Assembly: GCA_047618565.1 (NCBI GenBank)
Contig: JBLHKW010000062.1
Span: forward strand, 1-27,142
Reading direction: 5' to 3'
Origin: JBLHKW01 sp047618565
GTDB lineage: Bacteria; Planctomycetota; UBA1135; GCA-002686595
Length of the DNA: 27,142 nucleotides
Shown here piece by piece: positions 8,609 through 16,572 of the stretch. The notes beneath the pieces are model-generated. The model did not search any database and had not been told where the DNA came from. It saw only the letters and a program-made list of their open reading frames with translations. A program made the translations under genes and the position numbers. The number at the start of each line of letters is the position of its first letter. Positions within the stretch are counted from its first letter, which is position 1.

Positions 8609-9681
8609 TCTTCCTGGCCTCGTGCATGCTGGCACTCGCAGCGTTTCCCGGCCAGGGTGCCGCAGAGCGCTTCCACCGTGCGCGCTACGAGCTGCGCGGT
8701 CCACTGGAGAGCGTCGTGTTCGGACAGCCTGGCGGCTCGAGCGAGCGCGGTACGACGCGCATCGTGGCGAAGCTGCGCCGCGGGGAGCTGCGATCCGTAG
8801 TGGTGCCGTTCGACGGACGGCGGACGGCCGCGCCGGCGCCGCTCGAGCGGGTGGCGCCGCCGGCCCGCGCGGACGCGGACCCGCCCGAAGGCCGCGTTTT
8901 GTTCATCGAATTCGTCGATTCCGATTCGTCGACGGGGGCCGGGACCGTGCTTCCCGCTGGCCTGCTGGCCCGTGCCCGCCCACCCGTCGAGATTCCGGTC
9001 GGCGCCCTGAGGGTCATGGATCTCGCCTGGCTGCTGGCCTGTTCGGGTGCCGTGTTGAGTCTGCGCCGTCGTCCCTTTCTGGCCCTGGTCCTGGGAGTGA
9101 CCGGCGCCGCCGGTGGCGTGGCCCTGCGTCGCATGTTGCCGCCCGCGGTGCCCACGGGGGTGACCGTCATCGAGGCGGACCTCTCGGCATCCTCCGCTCT
9201 GAGGGTCGACGCCGGCGCCGGATCCATGGGCCTGTCCCTGGACGAGGGGGCGCTGCGTGTGACGACCCGGCCCCGGGGAGCAGCACTGGACTGGACCCTC
9301 GACCTGTCGCAGGCCGGGCGCGCCTCGTATTCCTGCGGGGTGGCGGGAAGCGTCAGCGTCGTCAGCCGATTCACGGGGGATCCCGAGCTCGGGCTGGCGT
9401 CCGCCGCGAACGACTGGGCGCCCCTGGCGCAGGTCTGGACACGTTCCGCGGCTGGTGAATGGGCTTTTCATGGGCGCTGGAGCACCGGGACAGCCCTTCC
9501 GGCGCCCGGGACCGCCGCCCAGGACCCTGTGGCCATGCCCCCCGGTTGGCTGGCGAGCGGCCTGCCTCCGGGGCGCGGCGTCCTGATCGCCCGCCTGGCG
9601 CCAGCGCTCTCAGCGGCACCCGGGGCATCGCCCCTGGGCCCGGGGGCGGCGGTCTGGTTGCGGGCGGCCGGGTTCGAGTAG
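8605..9681 (+). CDS. Secreted or membrane-anchored protein of unknown function
   Basis: A 358-residue protein read from a GTG at 8605 that overlaps the previous TGA and has a G-rich ribosome-binding site (GGGGGCAGGG) just upstream. The frame is open to an ATG at 8476, but that would overlap the preceding gene by 130 bases. The N-terminus is a signal peptide or anchor (IFLASCMLALAAFPGQGAA). A mainly beta-like segment follows, then two membrane helices (about 139-153 and 157-174) and a C-terminal beta-rich domain. I recognise no family. The arrangement, two soluble parts around a helical hairpin, suggests a membrane-complex component co-expressed with the FtsQ-like protein. Confidence 0.58.
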   Translation: MIFLASCMLALAAFPGQGAAERFHRARYELRGPLESVVFGQPGGSSERGTTRIVAKLRRGELRSVVVPFDGRRTAAPAPLERVAPPARADADPPEGRVLFIEFVDSDSSTGAGTVLPAGLLARARPPVEIPVGALRVMDLAWLLACSGAVLSLRRRPFLALVLGVTGAAGGVALRRMLPPAVPTGVTVIEADLSASSALRVDAGAGSMGLSLDEGALRVTTRPRGAALDWTLDLSQAGRASYSCGVAGSVSVVSRFTGDPELGLASAANDWAPLAQVWTRSAAGEWAFHGRWSTGTALPAPGTAAQDPVAMPPGWLASGLPPGRGVLIARLAPALSAAPGASPLGPGAAVWLRAAGFE

Positions 9682-9732
9682 GTCGCTCCGGAGCACGTCT
9701 GGAGCCGGGTCCCGGGAATCCCGGCCTTGCGG

Positions 9733-9761
9733 TTGATGTTCCTGGGATGCCGACGTACTCT
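9733..9761 (+). promoter_or_regulatory. Candidate sigma-70-type promoter for the rplM operon
   Basis: TTGATG (9733-9738) is separated by exactly 17 bases from TACTCT (9756-9761), about 100 bases before the rplM start. Position and spacing fit a housekeeping promoter with a leader of roughly 95 bases. The preceding gene ends at 9681, so this is the natural place for one. Confidence 0.45.
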
Positions 9762-9861
9762 CTCCGGCTCGTTTTTGATGGCGGAGGTTCCGACCTCAGC
9801 CTGCGACCCCCAGCCGTGAGCCCCCTATCTGAATAGCGGGGGGCCGAGCGTACAGACGATC

Positions 9862-10317
9862 ATGCGAACGACACACGTCCGAGCCCTAGATGTAGAGGAA
9901 CGTTGGTTCCACTACGACGCCAGCGAGCACATCCTTGGCCGCATGGCGGCAAAGATTGCTTTCCAGTTGATAGGCAAGGATCGTCCTACCTACACGCCCA
10001 GTGAGCTCGGCGCGACGCACGTCGTTGTGACCAATGCCGAGCTGGTGCGCGTCACGGGCAAGAAGGACGAGGACAAGACCTACAAGCGCTACAGCGGCTA
10101 CCCCAATGGCCAGAAGCTGATCCCGATCGAGAAGATGCGCGAGCAGAACCCGATCGACATCGTCACGCTCGCCGTCCGGCGCATGCTTCCGAAGAACCGC
10201 CTGGGCCACACGATGCTCAAGAGCCTCAAGGTCTACGCGGGCACGGATCATCCCCACAGTGCCCAGGCGCCCGTCCTGCAGGCATCGACCACACCGAACC
10301 CCGCCGACAACGGCTAA
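9862..10317 (+). CDS. rplM: 50S ribosomal protein L13 (uL13)
   Basis: A 151-residue L13, an early-assembly protein of the large ribosomal subunit. Recognisable segments are RWFHYDASEHILGRMAAKIA, the 'GKDRPTYTPSELGATHVVV' nucleotide-binding-like part, KTYKRYSGYP, and the C-terminal MLPKNRLGHTMLKSLKVYAG followed by HPHSAQ. Length is slightly above the usual 140-145 because of a short C-terminal tail. It is followed 17 bases later by rpsI, the near-universal bacterial L13-S9 pair. The untranslated leader (9762-9861) ends in a C/G-rich stretch and might carry autoregulatory structure, but I see no known leader motif. Confidence 0.97.
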   Translation: MRTTHVRALDVEERWFHYDASEHILGRMAAKIAFQLIGKDRPTYTPSELGATHVVVTNAELVRVTGKKDEDKTYKRYSGYPNGQKLIPIEKMREQNPIDIVTLAVRRMLPKNRLGHTMLKSLKVYAGTDHPHSAQAPVLQASTTPNPADNG

Positions 10318-10334
10318 GAAGCGCGATACGAATC

Positions 10335-10733
10335 ATGGTTGTTATCAATCCTTGGACCTGGGGACTCGGCCGTCGCAAGACAGCCGTCGCTCGCGTCCGC
10401 CTGAAGCCCGGCGCCGGTGGTTTTGTCGTCAACGGCCGTCCGTTTGACGAGTACTTCGTCACGATTCAGTCCCGGCAGCGCGCCGTGGCTCCGCTGGTCT
10501 CGACCGAGACGAACGAGAGCTTCGACATCTTCTGCAACGTCAACGGTGGCGGCCCGAACGGTCAGGCTGAAGCGGTTTCGCTCGGCGTGGCGCGGGCGCT
10601 CACGAAGCTCAGCCCGGCGCACGAAGAGATCCTGCGCGCCAACAGCCAGCTCACGCGTGACGGTCGTGAGAAAGAACGCAAGAAGTACGGTCGTCGCGGC
10701 GCGCGTCGTGGCTTCCAGTTCTCCAAGCGCTAA
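10335..10733 (+). CDS. rpsI: 30S ribosomal protein S9 (uS9)
   Basis: A 132-residue S9. It has the GLGRRKTAVARVRLKPG start, the glycine-rich VNGGGPNGQAEAVSLGVARA region and the C-terminal KKYGRRGARRGFQFSKR tail, whose final SKR reaches the P-site tRNA in the 30S subunit. Its position directly after rplM and 15 bases before yebC indicates a three-gene operon. Only a weak ribosome-binding site is visible before the ATG. Confidence 0.97.
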   Translation: MVVINPWTWGLGRRKTAVARVRLKPGAGGFVVNGRPFDEYFVTIQSRQRAVAPLVSTETNESFDIFCNVNGGGPNGQAEAVSLGVARALTKLSPAHEEILRANSQLTRDGREKERKKYGRRGARRGFQFSKR

Positions 10734-10748
10734 TCGACGACAGCTCCT

Positions 10749-11501
10749 ATGGCTGGACATTCTCACTCAGCGAATATCAAACACCGCAAGAATGCGGTGG
10801 ATGCCAAGCGCTCGAAGATTTTCAGCAAGCTAGCCCGTCACATCATCTCCGCCGCCAAGCAGGGCGGTGGAGATCTTGAGACGAACCTGAAGCTCCGCTA
10901 CGCCGTCGAGAAGGCGCGCGCGGCGAACATGCCGAAGGACAACATCGAGCGCGCGGTCAAGCGCGGTTCGGGCAGCAAGGATGGCGACGATTACGAGGAG
11001 CTCATGTACGAGGGGTACGCCCCTGGCGGCGTGGCCCTGCTGGTGTGCTGCCTGACGGACAATCGCCGTCGCACCGCGCCGGAGGTCAAGTACACGTTCG
11101 AGCACGGCTCGGGCAACATGGGCGCGACCGGCTCCGTGGCCTTCATGTTCGACTTCCACTCGATCTTTGTGATCGAGGTGGGGGAGTCCAACGAGGACGA
11201 CCTGATGGAGACGGCCCTTGAAGCGGGCGCCGACGACCTGACGGTCGAGGGCGACGTCGCGACCGTGCTCGCGGGCGCCACGGAATTCCTGGCGGTCAAG
11301 CTGGCACTCGAGGCAAAGGGCCTGAAGGTCCTGTCGGCCGAAACGGGCTATGTTCCTCAGAATTCGATCGCGGTCGAGTCCAAGGAAGACGCAACCAAGA
11401 TCCTCAAGCTGATCGATCTGCTCGAAGAGAATGACGACGTTCAGAACGTCTACGCGAACTACGACATTCGGTCCGAGTGGATCGACGAGTTCCAGGCTTG
11501 A
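10749..11501 (+). CDS. yebC: YebC/PmpR family protein (TACO1-like)
   Basis: A 250-residue protein beginning MAGHSHSANIKHRKNAVDAK, the hallmark YebC start, where SHS replaces the usual SKW. It continues with the family's KNMPKDNIERAVKRG-like segment (AANMPKDNIERAVKRGSGSK) and the YEGYAPGGVALLV core. Family members were long annotated as transcriptional regulators, and recent work shows roles in translation of difficult peptide sequences such as proline stretches. Co-transcription with rplM and rpsI is consistent with a ribosome-linked role. Length and domains look complete. Confidence 0.95.
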   Translation: MAGHSHSANIKHRKNAVDAKRSKIFSKLARHIISAAKQGGGDLETNLKLRYAVEKARAANMPKDNIERAVKRGSGSKDGDDYEELMYEGYAPGGVALLVCCLTDNRRRTAPEVKYTFEHGSGNMGATGSVAFMFDFHSIFVIEVGESNEDDLMETALEAGADDLTVEGDVATVLAGATEFLAVKLALEAKGLKVLSAETGYVPQNSIAVESKEDATKILKLIDLLEENDDVQNVYANYDIRSEWIDEFQA

Positions 11502-11504
11502 TTT

Positions 11505-11526
11505 AGGGACCCGACTTCGGTTCCCT
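11505..11526 (+). terminator. Hairpin just after yebC, probable operon terminator
   Basis: AGGGACCCG...CGGTTCCCT (11505-11526) forms a stem of about nine pairs with one mismatch and a four-base loop, beginning four bases after the yebC stop. There is no T-run after the stem, so intrinsic termination is uncertain; this is common in GC-rich genomes. Confidence 0.4.
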
Positions 11527-11576
11527 CAGGTGGCCGCGGTTTCCGAGCTCGCTTCGAGCCCTGCGGTGTTCTCATA

Positions 11577-11600
11577 CGGGTGAGCGATTCGTTTCACCCG
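11577..11600. promoter_or_regulatory. Short inverted repeat upstream of the degenerate GGDEF gene
   Basis: CGGGTGA (11577-11583) and TCACCCG (11594-11600) are perfect 7-base arms around a 10-base spacer, ending 34 bases before the ATG at 11635. It could be an operator for the signalling cassette or a leader hairpin; a GTCCCGTTTT stretch follows. Short palindromes occur by chance, so this is only a candidate. Confidence 0.28.
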
Positions 11601-11634
11601 GTCCCGTTTTCGACCGCCTTGGAAGGAACTACTG

Positions 11635-12567
11635 ATGGGTGATGGCCTTCGTACCGTCCGCGTTATTACCACGGACGATGGTTTGCTGGCCTCCGCTCGC
11701 TCGGCGGTCGAATCGATCCCGGGCTGGGAAGTCGCGCACCTCGCCACGCAGGACGAGTTGCTGACCCGTCAGCCCGTACGCGGCGACGTGCTGCTGATCG
11801 ACTCCTGGTTGCGGGGCCGCAACGTCTACGAGTTCTGTCGGCTGCTCGCCGGCCGTACGCGCTGCAGGACCTACGTGGTCACGGAGCGCGAGAACCACCT
11901 GGCACAGCCCATCGCGCGTTTCTGCGGCGCCACGGGAGTGATCTCCAGGCCCCTCACGAGATCCGCGCTGATGGATATCCTCGAGGCCGACGACGGCGAG
12001 ATCAAACTGGCCTCCGACCAGCGCGACGGCGCGCGGGAGATGGTGTTGCCGGAGGCCCTGCTGGCGGACCTGACGCGCGAGCAGCCCACGGAGTCCGGAC
12101 TGATCCAGGCCCTGATCGACAGCGAGACCGGCCTGTTCAGCTACGCCTTCCTGCATTTCAAGCTCGACGAGGAGTTCAAGCGGGCACGGCGCTTCGACCA
12201 GCCCCTGGCCTGCGTCATGCTCGGTTTCGATGGTCAGTGCTCGAACGACGTTCTGCGTGAGCTGGCTGCGATCTTCCTGGAAGCCTCGCGCGACACGGAC
12301 CTGATCGGGCGCTTCGACGAGAACTCCTTCCTGTTCCTGCTGCCGAATACGGGCCTCGACGGGGCCACGATCATGGCCGGCCGGGTGGCCAGCCTGACCG
12401 AGGAGCGCGACCTGGCCGACCTGGTCGGGGACCAGCTCGTGATCTCCGTCGGAATCTCCTGCTATCCGCACCCGGATATCGAGGACCGCGATCAGCTCTA
12501 CGGAAACGCCCGCGAGGCGTTCTTCAACGCCCGCAACGATGGCGGGGGCGTGGTCTGCGTCACCTGA
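11635..12567 (+). CDS. Response regulator with degenerate GGDEF domain
   Basis: A 310-residue protein. Residues 7-115 look like a receiver: an acidic pair D14/D15, a candidate phospho-acceptor D56 in VLLIDSWLRG, and SRP (104-106) where receivers normally carry KP, so the conserved Lys is Arg. Residues about 158-310 follow the GGDEF fold: DSETGLFSYAFL (the usual 'D.LTGL.NR'), GRFDENSFLFLLPNTG, and LVISVGIS. The signature GGDEF is DENSF (228-232), so cyclase activity is unlikely; a nucleotide-sensing or scaffolding role is more probable. AGGAA gives a good ribosome-binding site before the ATG. It is the first gene of the run leading to the FHA protein, kinase and sigma factor. Confidence 0.75.
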   Translation: MGDGLRTVRVITTDDGLLASARSAVESIPGWEVAHLATQDELLTRQPVRGDVLLIDSWLRGRNVYEFCRLLAGRTRCRTYVVTERENHLAQPIARFCGATGVISRPLTRSALMDILEADDGEIKLASDQRDGAREMVLPEALLADLTREQPTESGLIQALIDSETGLFSYAFLHFKLDEEFKRARRFDQPLACVMLGFDGQCSNDVLRELAAIFLEASRDTDLIGRFDENSFLFLLPNTGLDGATIMAGRVASLTEERDLADLVGDQLVISVGISCYPHPDIEDRDQLYGNAREAFFNARNDGGGVVCVT

Positions 12568-12657
12568 GCCAGAACCGGCCCAGGGCCGGACGATGGTTGG
12601 CGGCTCGGGGCAGGGAAAATGCTCCCGCCGGCGCGCCGCATGGAGGGGCGGTCTTCC

Positions 12658-13857
12658 ATGACGCCTCACACCTCCTTCTCGTTCGGCCGAATCTGGCGGC
12701 TGACCGGCGCCCAGTGGGCGTTGCTGGCGGGTTTTCCGGAGCGGGCCTTCGATCTGCTTCGGGATCCGCTGCTGGCCGATTCGATGCTGGCGGGGTCCCT
12801 GCGCGAGAAGGCCATGGACCGCCTGTGCGCCTGTGCGGCCCTGCGGGCGGGCGAGGGACGCGAGGGATCGGTCCTGCGCCTGCTCTCGCTGGTCGAGGTC
12901 GAGAGCGCGGATCGGGCGCGGGATTGGCGAGCGCGGCTCGTGCGCGAGCCGCGCAGGCCGAAAACGGACGGCGGAGTTCTCTCCGCGCTGCTGGCTGACA
13001 TGCGTTCCTCCGACGCCGGAGACCAGGATCGATCCGCGGCGGAGTCTTCGGGTTCTGGCGAATCTGCGGGCGCCCCCCCCTTCATCTTGCCCGGCTCGCG
13101 CCCCGTGTCCGTCCCCAGCGGCTCCGGTGGACCGGGCGCATCCCTGAGATTCCAGATGGCGGTCGACGACGGGGGGGAGTTCCTCGTGGTCGCCGGAGCG
13201 CGCATCACCCTCGGGCATTCGTCCTCGGGCGTCGCGGACATTCCGCTGCTGGCGGACATCGAGTCGATCCACGCGCACTTCATCTGGGCCGAGAGCTTCC
13301 ACGCGGGTCCGGGCTGGAAGATCGAACCCAGTGCCAAGGCGCGCGTGAGCATCGGTGGTGTGCCGGTGGTCGAGGCGCGCTCCCTGCGCGATGGCGATCT
13401 GGTCGAACTCGCCCCTCAGCTCTCGTTCCGGTTCCGGCTTCCCGAAGCCGCGAGCGCTTCCGCGCTGCTGGAATTCCAGGGCGGTGCGGAGGCCGAGGGG
13501 GCCGCGCGCGTGGTGCTGCTCGCCGGCGGCGTTGCCGGCCGCATACGCATCGGCGCCCTGCGCGCGCGTCACGTTCCGGTCGGTGGGCTGGAATTCGACG
13601 TGTCCTTGACCCTGGGTGGACGCTGGCCGGGCCAGGACGGGGATCAGGTCCCGGAGGACGGGGCCGCAGCGCATCTGGAGGTCGAGTGCGAGGGCGGAGT
13701 GCGCCTCGCGAGCGTGCCCGCAGAGGAGGGCGCAGGCGTGGCCTGTTCCATCCCGCTGCCCCTGGCAGGGCGCCTGGAGGTAATCGCCAATGCCCGTCCG
13801 TCCCGGCGCCTGCCCTTTGGCATCGCCCTGCAGCCCCTTGAGCGGCTGTACCCGTGA
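12658..13857 (+). CDS. FHA-like domain protein upstream of the kinase
   Basis: A 399-residue protein. The start at 12658 is preferred over in-frame ATGs at 12619 and 12640 because GGAGGGG (12642-12648) sits 9 bases upstream of it. The N-terminal ~110 residues are helical, then there is a Ser/Gly/Pro-rich linker. The middle (about 170-265) reads like an FHA domain: RITLGHSSSGVADIPL, then SIHAHFIW in place of the S-R-x-H phosphopeptide motif, and RSLRDGDLVELAPQLSFRF matching the end of the fold. FHA domains bind phosphothreonine peptides, so it may read the output of the kinase encoded next. The missing Arg of the S-R-x-H motif makes phospho-binding uncertain. The C-terminal domain is beta-rich and unrecognised. 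Confidence 0.6.
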   Translation: MTPHTSFSFGRIWRLTGAQWALLAGFPERAFDLLRDPLLADSMLAGSLREKAMDRLCACAALRAGEGREGSVLRLLSLVEVESADRARDWRARLVREPRRPKTDGGVLSALLADMRSSDAGDQDRSAAESSGSGESAGAPPFILPGSRPVSVPSGSGGPGASLRFQMAVDDGGEFLVVAGARITLGHSSSGVADIPLLADIESIHAHFIWAESFHAGPGWKIEPSAKARVSIGGVPVVEARSLRDGDLVELAPQLSFRFRLPEAASASALLEFQGGAEAEGAARVVLLAGGVAGRIRIGALRARHVPVGGLEFDVSLTLGGRWPGQDGDQVPEDGAAAHLEVECEGGVRLASVPAEEGAGVACSIPLPLAGRLEVIANARPSRRLPFGIALQPLERLYP

Positions 13858-13986
13858 CCGATCCGGGCCATCGGGGCGCGCGCCGTGAGCCGTGGAGTGA
13901 AAGAGCGGGGCCCTTTCTCCGAATGAAGAACCGGGCGGATCCTGCCCCTCCTCGCAGAAGTCCGGGCCCGCGGCCGCAAAACCCCC

Positions 13987-15570
13987 ATGGCATCCATTAG
14001 CATGACGATCGCCCACCCCGGAACGGACCCCGCGGGCGACCAGGACATGGACTGGGAATCCTTCTACAACAACTTCCGCACTCCGGACTTCATCTCCGGA
14101 TACGAGATCCAGAACCGCCTGGGGGGCGGAGCTTTCGGCGACGTTTACAAGGCTCGCAAGCAGTCGATCGGCAAGGCCTACGCGATCAAGTTCCTGAAGA
14201 TCGAGGACGACGGGCAGCGCCAGGCGGTCGAGCGCGAGCTGAGCCAGGTGCGCCACTTCGCCGCCATCGATCACCCCAACCTGGTCAGCATCGAGGACCT
14301 GGGCGTGGTCATGGGGGTGCCGTACCTGATCATGGGCTACGCGGGCGAGGACACCCTCGCGCGCCGACTCAAGGCGGGTACCCTCGACAGCGAACACGCG
14401 TTGCTCTACTTCGTGCAGACCGCGCGCGGCGTGCTCGCCCTGCACGACCGGCGTCTGGTGCACTTCGATCTGAAGCCCAGCAACATCTTCCTGAAGGGTG
14501 ATGTCGCACGCGTCGGCGACTACGGGTTGAGCAAGCTCCTGACCGATGGTCGCACGACCCTGTCCTACGGACGCGGCACGCCCCAGTACATGGCGCCGGA
14601 GATCCTCAAGAGTCGCGCGGACCACCGCGCCGACATCTACTCGATGGGAGTCATCCTGTACGAGGCGCTCAGTGGTGAGTTGCCGTTCGAGGGCGAGCAC
14701 GGCAGCGGCCTGGTGTTGCGTGAGATCGACGACCCGCCGCCCTTCCCCGCAAGTTTTCCGGCCAACCTGCGCCCGATCGTGGAGCGCTGCCTGCGCCTGT
14801 CACCCGACGACCGCTTTGCGAACGTGGGCGAGATGCTCGAGGAAATCGGCCAGTCGGCACGCCAGGGTGACTCGGTGCGCTTCGACTGGAGCAGTGGCGC
14901 GAGCGATGCCTACCGGCCGCACACGACCCCGGGGCCCGTCGCGGAGGCAGGATCCGATCGGCCCACACCCGGTTCGGCAAACGAGGAGATCCGGCAGACG
15001 GCGGCCGACCTGGCTCGCGGAGCGGTCGAGGTCGCGCGCGGTGTCTGGGACGGGCTCCGCAGCACGAACGGCAATTCGGGCGCAGCGTCCCAGGCCGCGA
15101 GCGCGCAGGGCGAGGCCGGCCCGGCGAGCCGGCCCGTGGGGGAGACGTCGATGCCTAGGGGCGGTTGGCGCGATGAGGTCAAGCGTGCGCGCGAGGGTGC
15201 TGGCTCGAGCGCTTCAGCCGCAGCCAGCAATGAGGACGAGCACTCGGAGCCCGTCTCCCGCACGAACCTGGGCGCCGACGGTGCGCCGGTGATGGCGGCC
15301 ATTCCGGTTCCGCCGCGGGTCGCCGGCGGTCTGGTCGGGACCCTCTTCTCGACGGTAGTGGTCAGCCTCGAGGTGCTCGTCTCCCTGGTCGGCAGCTTGC
15401 TGACAGGATCCGTCGGTGCAGTACGCGCGGGCTGGGAGCGCTTCGGACGCACCTCCGGAGGTTTCGTTCGACGCAGCCTGCGTTTCACGTTCTTCATGAT
15501 GGCGATGTCCGTCGTGGGCTTCTGCCTGATGACCATCGGCATGTTCCTGATCGAGGCGATGGGGGCCTGA
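13987..15570 (+). CDS. Membrane-anchored Ser/Thr protein kinase (Hanks type, non-RD)
   Basis: A 527-residue kinase. The cytosolic catalytic domain (about 38-290) has the P-loop LGGGAFGDVYKA, ATP lysine K68 in AIKFLK, catalytic loop HFDLKPSN (159-166), DYG (178-180) in place of DFG, and APE (203-205). The catalytic Asp is preceded by Phe, not Arg, so this is a non-RD kinase, a class often activated without activation-loop phosphorylation. A Ser/Ala/Gly-rich linker leads to two hydrophobic segments (about 445-475 and 498-526) that anchor it. The stop and the ATG of the sigma factor share a base (TGATG), so the two are translationally coupled. This kinase-ECF pairing is characteristic of Planctomycetota. 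Confidence 0.93.
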   Translation: MASISMTIAHPGTDPAGDQDMDWESFYNNFRTPDFISGYEIQNRLGGGAFGDVYKARKQSIGKAYAIKFLKIEDDGQRQAVERELSQVRHFAAIDHPNLVSIEDLGVVMGVPYLIMGYAGEDTLARRLKAGTLDSEHALLYFVQTARGVLALHDRRLVHFDLKPSNIFLKGDVARVGDYGLSKLLTDGRTTLSYGRGTPQYMAPEILKSRADHRADIYSMGVILYEALSGELPFEGEHGSGLVLREIDDPPPFPASFPANLRPIVERCLRLSPDDRFANVGEMLEEIGQSARQGDSVRFDWSSGASDAYRPHTTPGPVAEAGSDRPTPGSANEEIRQTAADLARGAVEVARGVWDGLRSTNGNSGAASQAASAQGEAGPASRPVGETSMPRGGWRDEVKRAREGAGSSASAAASNEDEHSEPVSRTNLGADGAPVMAAIPVPPRVAGGLVGTLFSTVVVSLEVLVSLVGSLLTGSVGAVRAGWERFGRTSGGFVRRSLRFTFFMMAMSVVGFCLMTIGMFLIEAMGA

Positions 15571-16475
15571 TGGTCGACTGGACACCGAATATTGACCTGC
15601 TGCAGGCCTTCGACGACGGCGAGTGGTCGCGCGTCGAACGCGGCTACACCGGTCGCTTGCTGGCCTACGTCGCGCGCCGCGTGATGGACGTTCAGGCGCG
15701 CGAGGACATCGTTCAGGACGCCTTCCTCGGCGCGGTGCGAGGGATCCCCTCGTTCGACTCGATGTACACCTTCGAGCAGTACCTGTTCGGCATCTGTCGC
15801 AACCGCACGATCGACTTCCTGCGCCGCCGCAAGGCCGCCCAGTGGGCCACCAGCGAGGACGACGATGACCGCTCGTCGGCCCTGGACCAGATTGCGCAGG
15901 ACTCCGAGACGCCCAGCACGATCGTGCGCCAGGAGGACATCCGTGGCAAGGGCCGCAAGTTGCTGTTCGAGATCCTGCGCGACTGGGTGCAGGAAACCTG
16001 GCAGGCCGGTGAGTTCAAGCGGCTGATGGTGATCGAGGCCTTGCTGTCGGCGGGCTGGCGCAACCGTGACACCTGGGAGCACTTTGGCCTGCGCGACGAG
16101 ACGGCGGTGGCCGGAATCAAGTTCCGCGCCCTGAAGCGTCTGCGCGAGCTGGCCGCCCAGTGCGACCCGGCGTCGAGTCTGCTGCCGGCGCTGGCCGACG
16201 AGACCGAGGCGGGCGGTACGGGGCTCGAGGTCGGGTCAATCTGGCGCGAAAACCGGGTCAGCTGCCCCGCGCGGCACTGGATCGCGCGTGACATCGCCGG
16301 GACTCTCGATGAAGGGCCGCGCGACTTCCTGAAGTTCCACCTTGAGCAGATGGGCTGTGAGTGGTGTCAGGCGAACTGCGACGATCTCTCCAGCGGTGAG
16401 GCCGATCTGGAACCGCTCCTGGAGCGCGTGCGCGCGTCGACAGCGGCCGTGCTGCGCTCCCGCACCGTGCGCTGA
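15570..16475 (+). CDS. ECF sigma factor with C-terminal cysteine-rich (zinc-finger-like) extension
   Basis: A 301-residue sigma-70 family protein. Region 2 covers AREDIVQDAFLGAVRGIPSF and YLFGICRNRTIDFLRRRKAA; region 4 covers RNRDTWEHFGLRDETAVAGI followed by KFRALKRLREL. Classical ECF factors are about 180-200 residues; here some 90 extra residues follow, containing CPARHWIARDIAGTLDEGPR, then FLKFHLEQMGCEWCQANC. The C...H...C-x2-C spacing resembles zinc-binding anti-sigma domains, so the tail may act as a built-in anti-sigma or redox sensor. The start overlaps the kinase stop by one base. It is probably regulated by the kinase, by phosphorylation or by recruitment. Confidence 0.88.
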   Translation: MVDWTPNIDLLQAFDDGEWSRVERGYTGRLLAYVARRVMDVQAREDIVQDAFLGAVRGIPSFDSMYTFEQYLFGICRNRTIDFLRRRKAAQWATSEDDDDRSSALDQIAQDSETPSTIVRQEDIRGKGRKLLFEILRDWVQETWQAGEFKRLMVIEALLSAGWRNRDTWEHFGLRDETAVAGIKFRALKRLRELAAQCDPASSLLPALADETEAGGTGLEVGSIWRENRVSCPARHWIARDIAGTLDEGPRDFLKFHLEQMGCEWCQANCDDLSSGEADLEPLLERVRASTAAVLRSRTVR

Positions 16476-16572
16476 ACCGGCGCAAGGCGCGCCAGGGGAC
16501 CTCCTGGCATGCTTCGCCCGTGTAAGGCTTTTTGAGGTCCAGCGGAGGTGCGGCGCGGGTCCGCCCGATCCT

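Noticed and set aside
9660..9700. tRNA-like GGTTCGAGTAG segment
   Set aside because: It is the last codons and stop of the gene ending at 9681. No acceptor or anticodon stem can be formed around it.
11629..14700. A 1023-residue open frame on the minus strand
   Set aside because: It lies antisense to three plus-strand genes with recognisable domains (receiver/GGDEF, FHA-like, kinase). High GC at third codon positions leaves antisense frames open; the translation has no recognisable domain.
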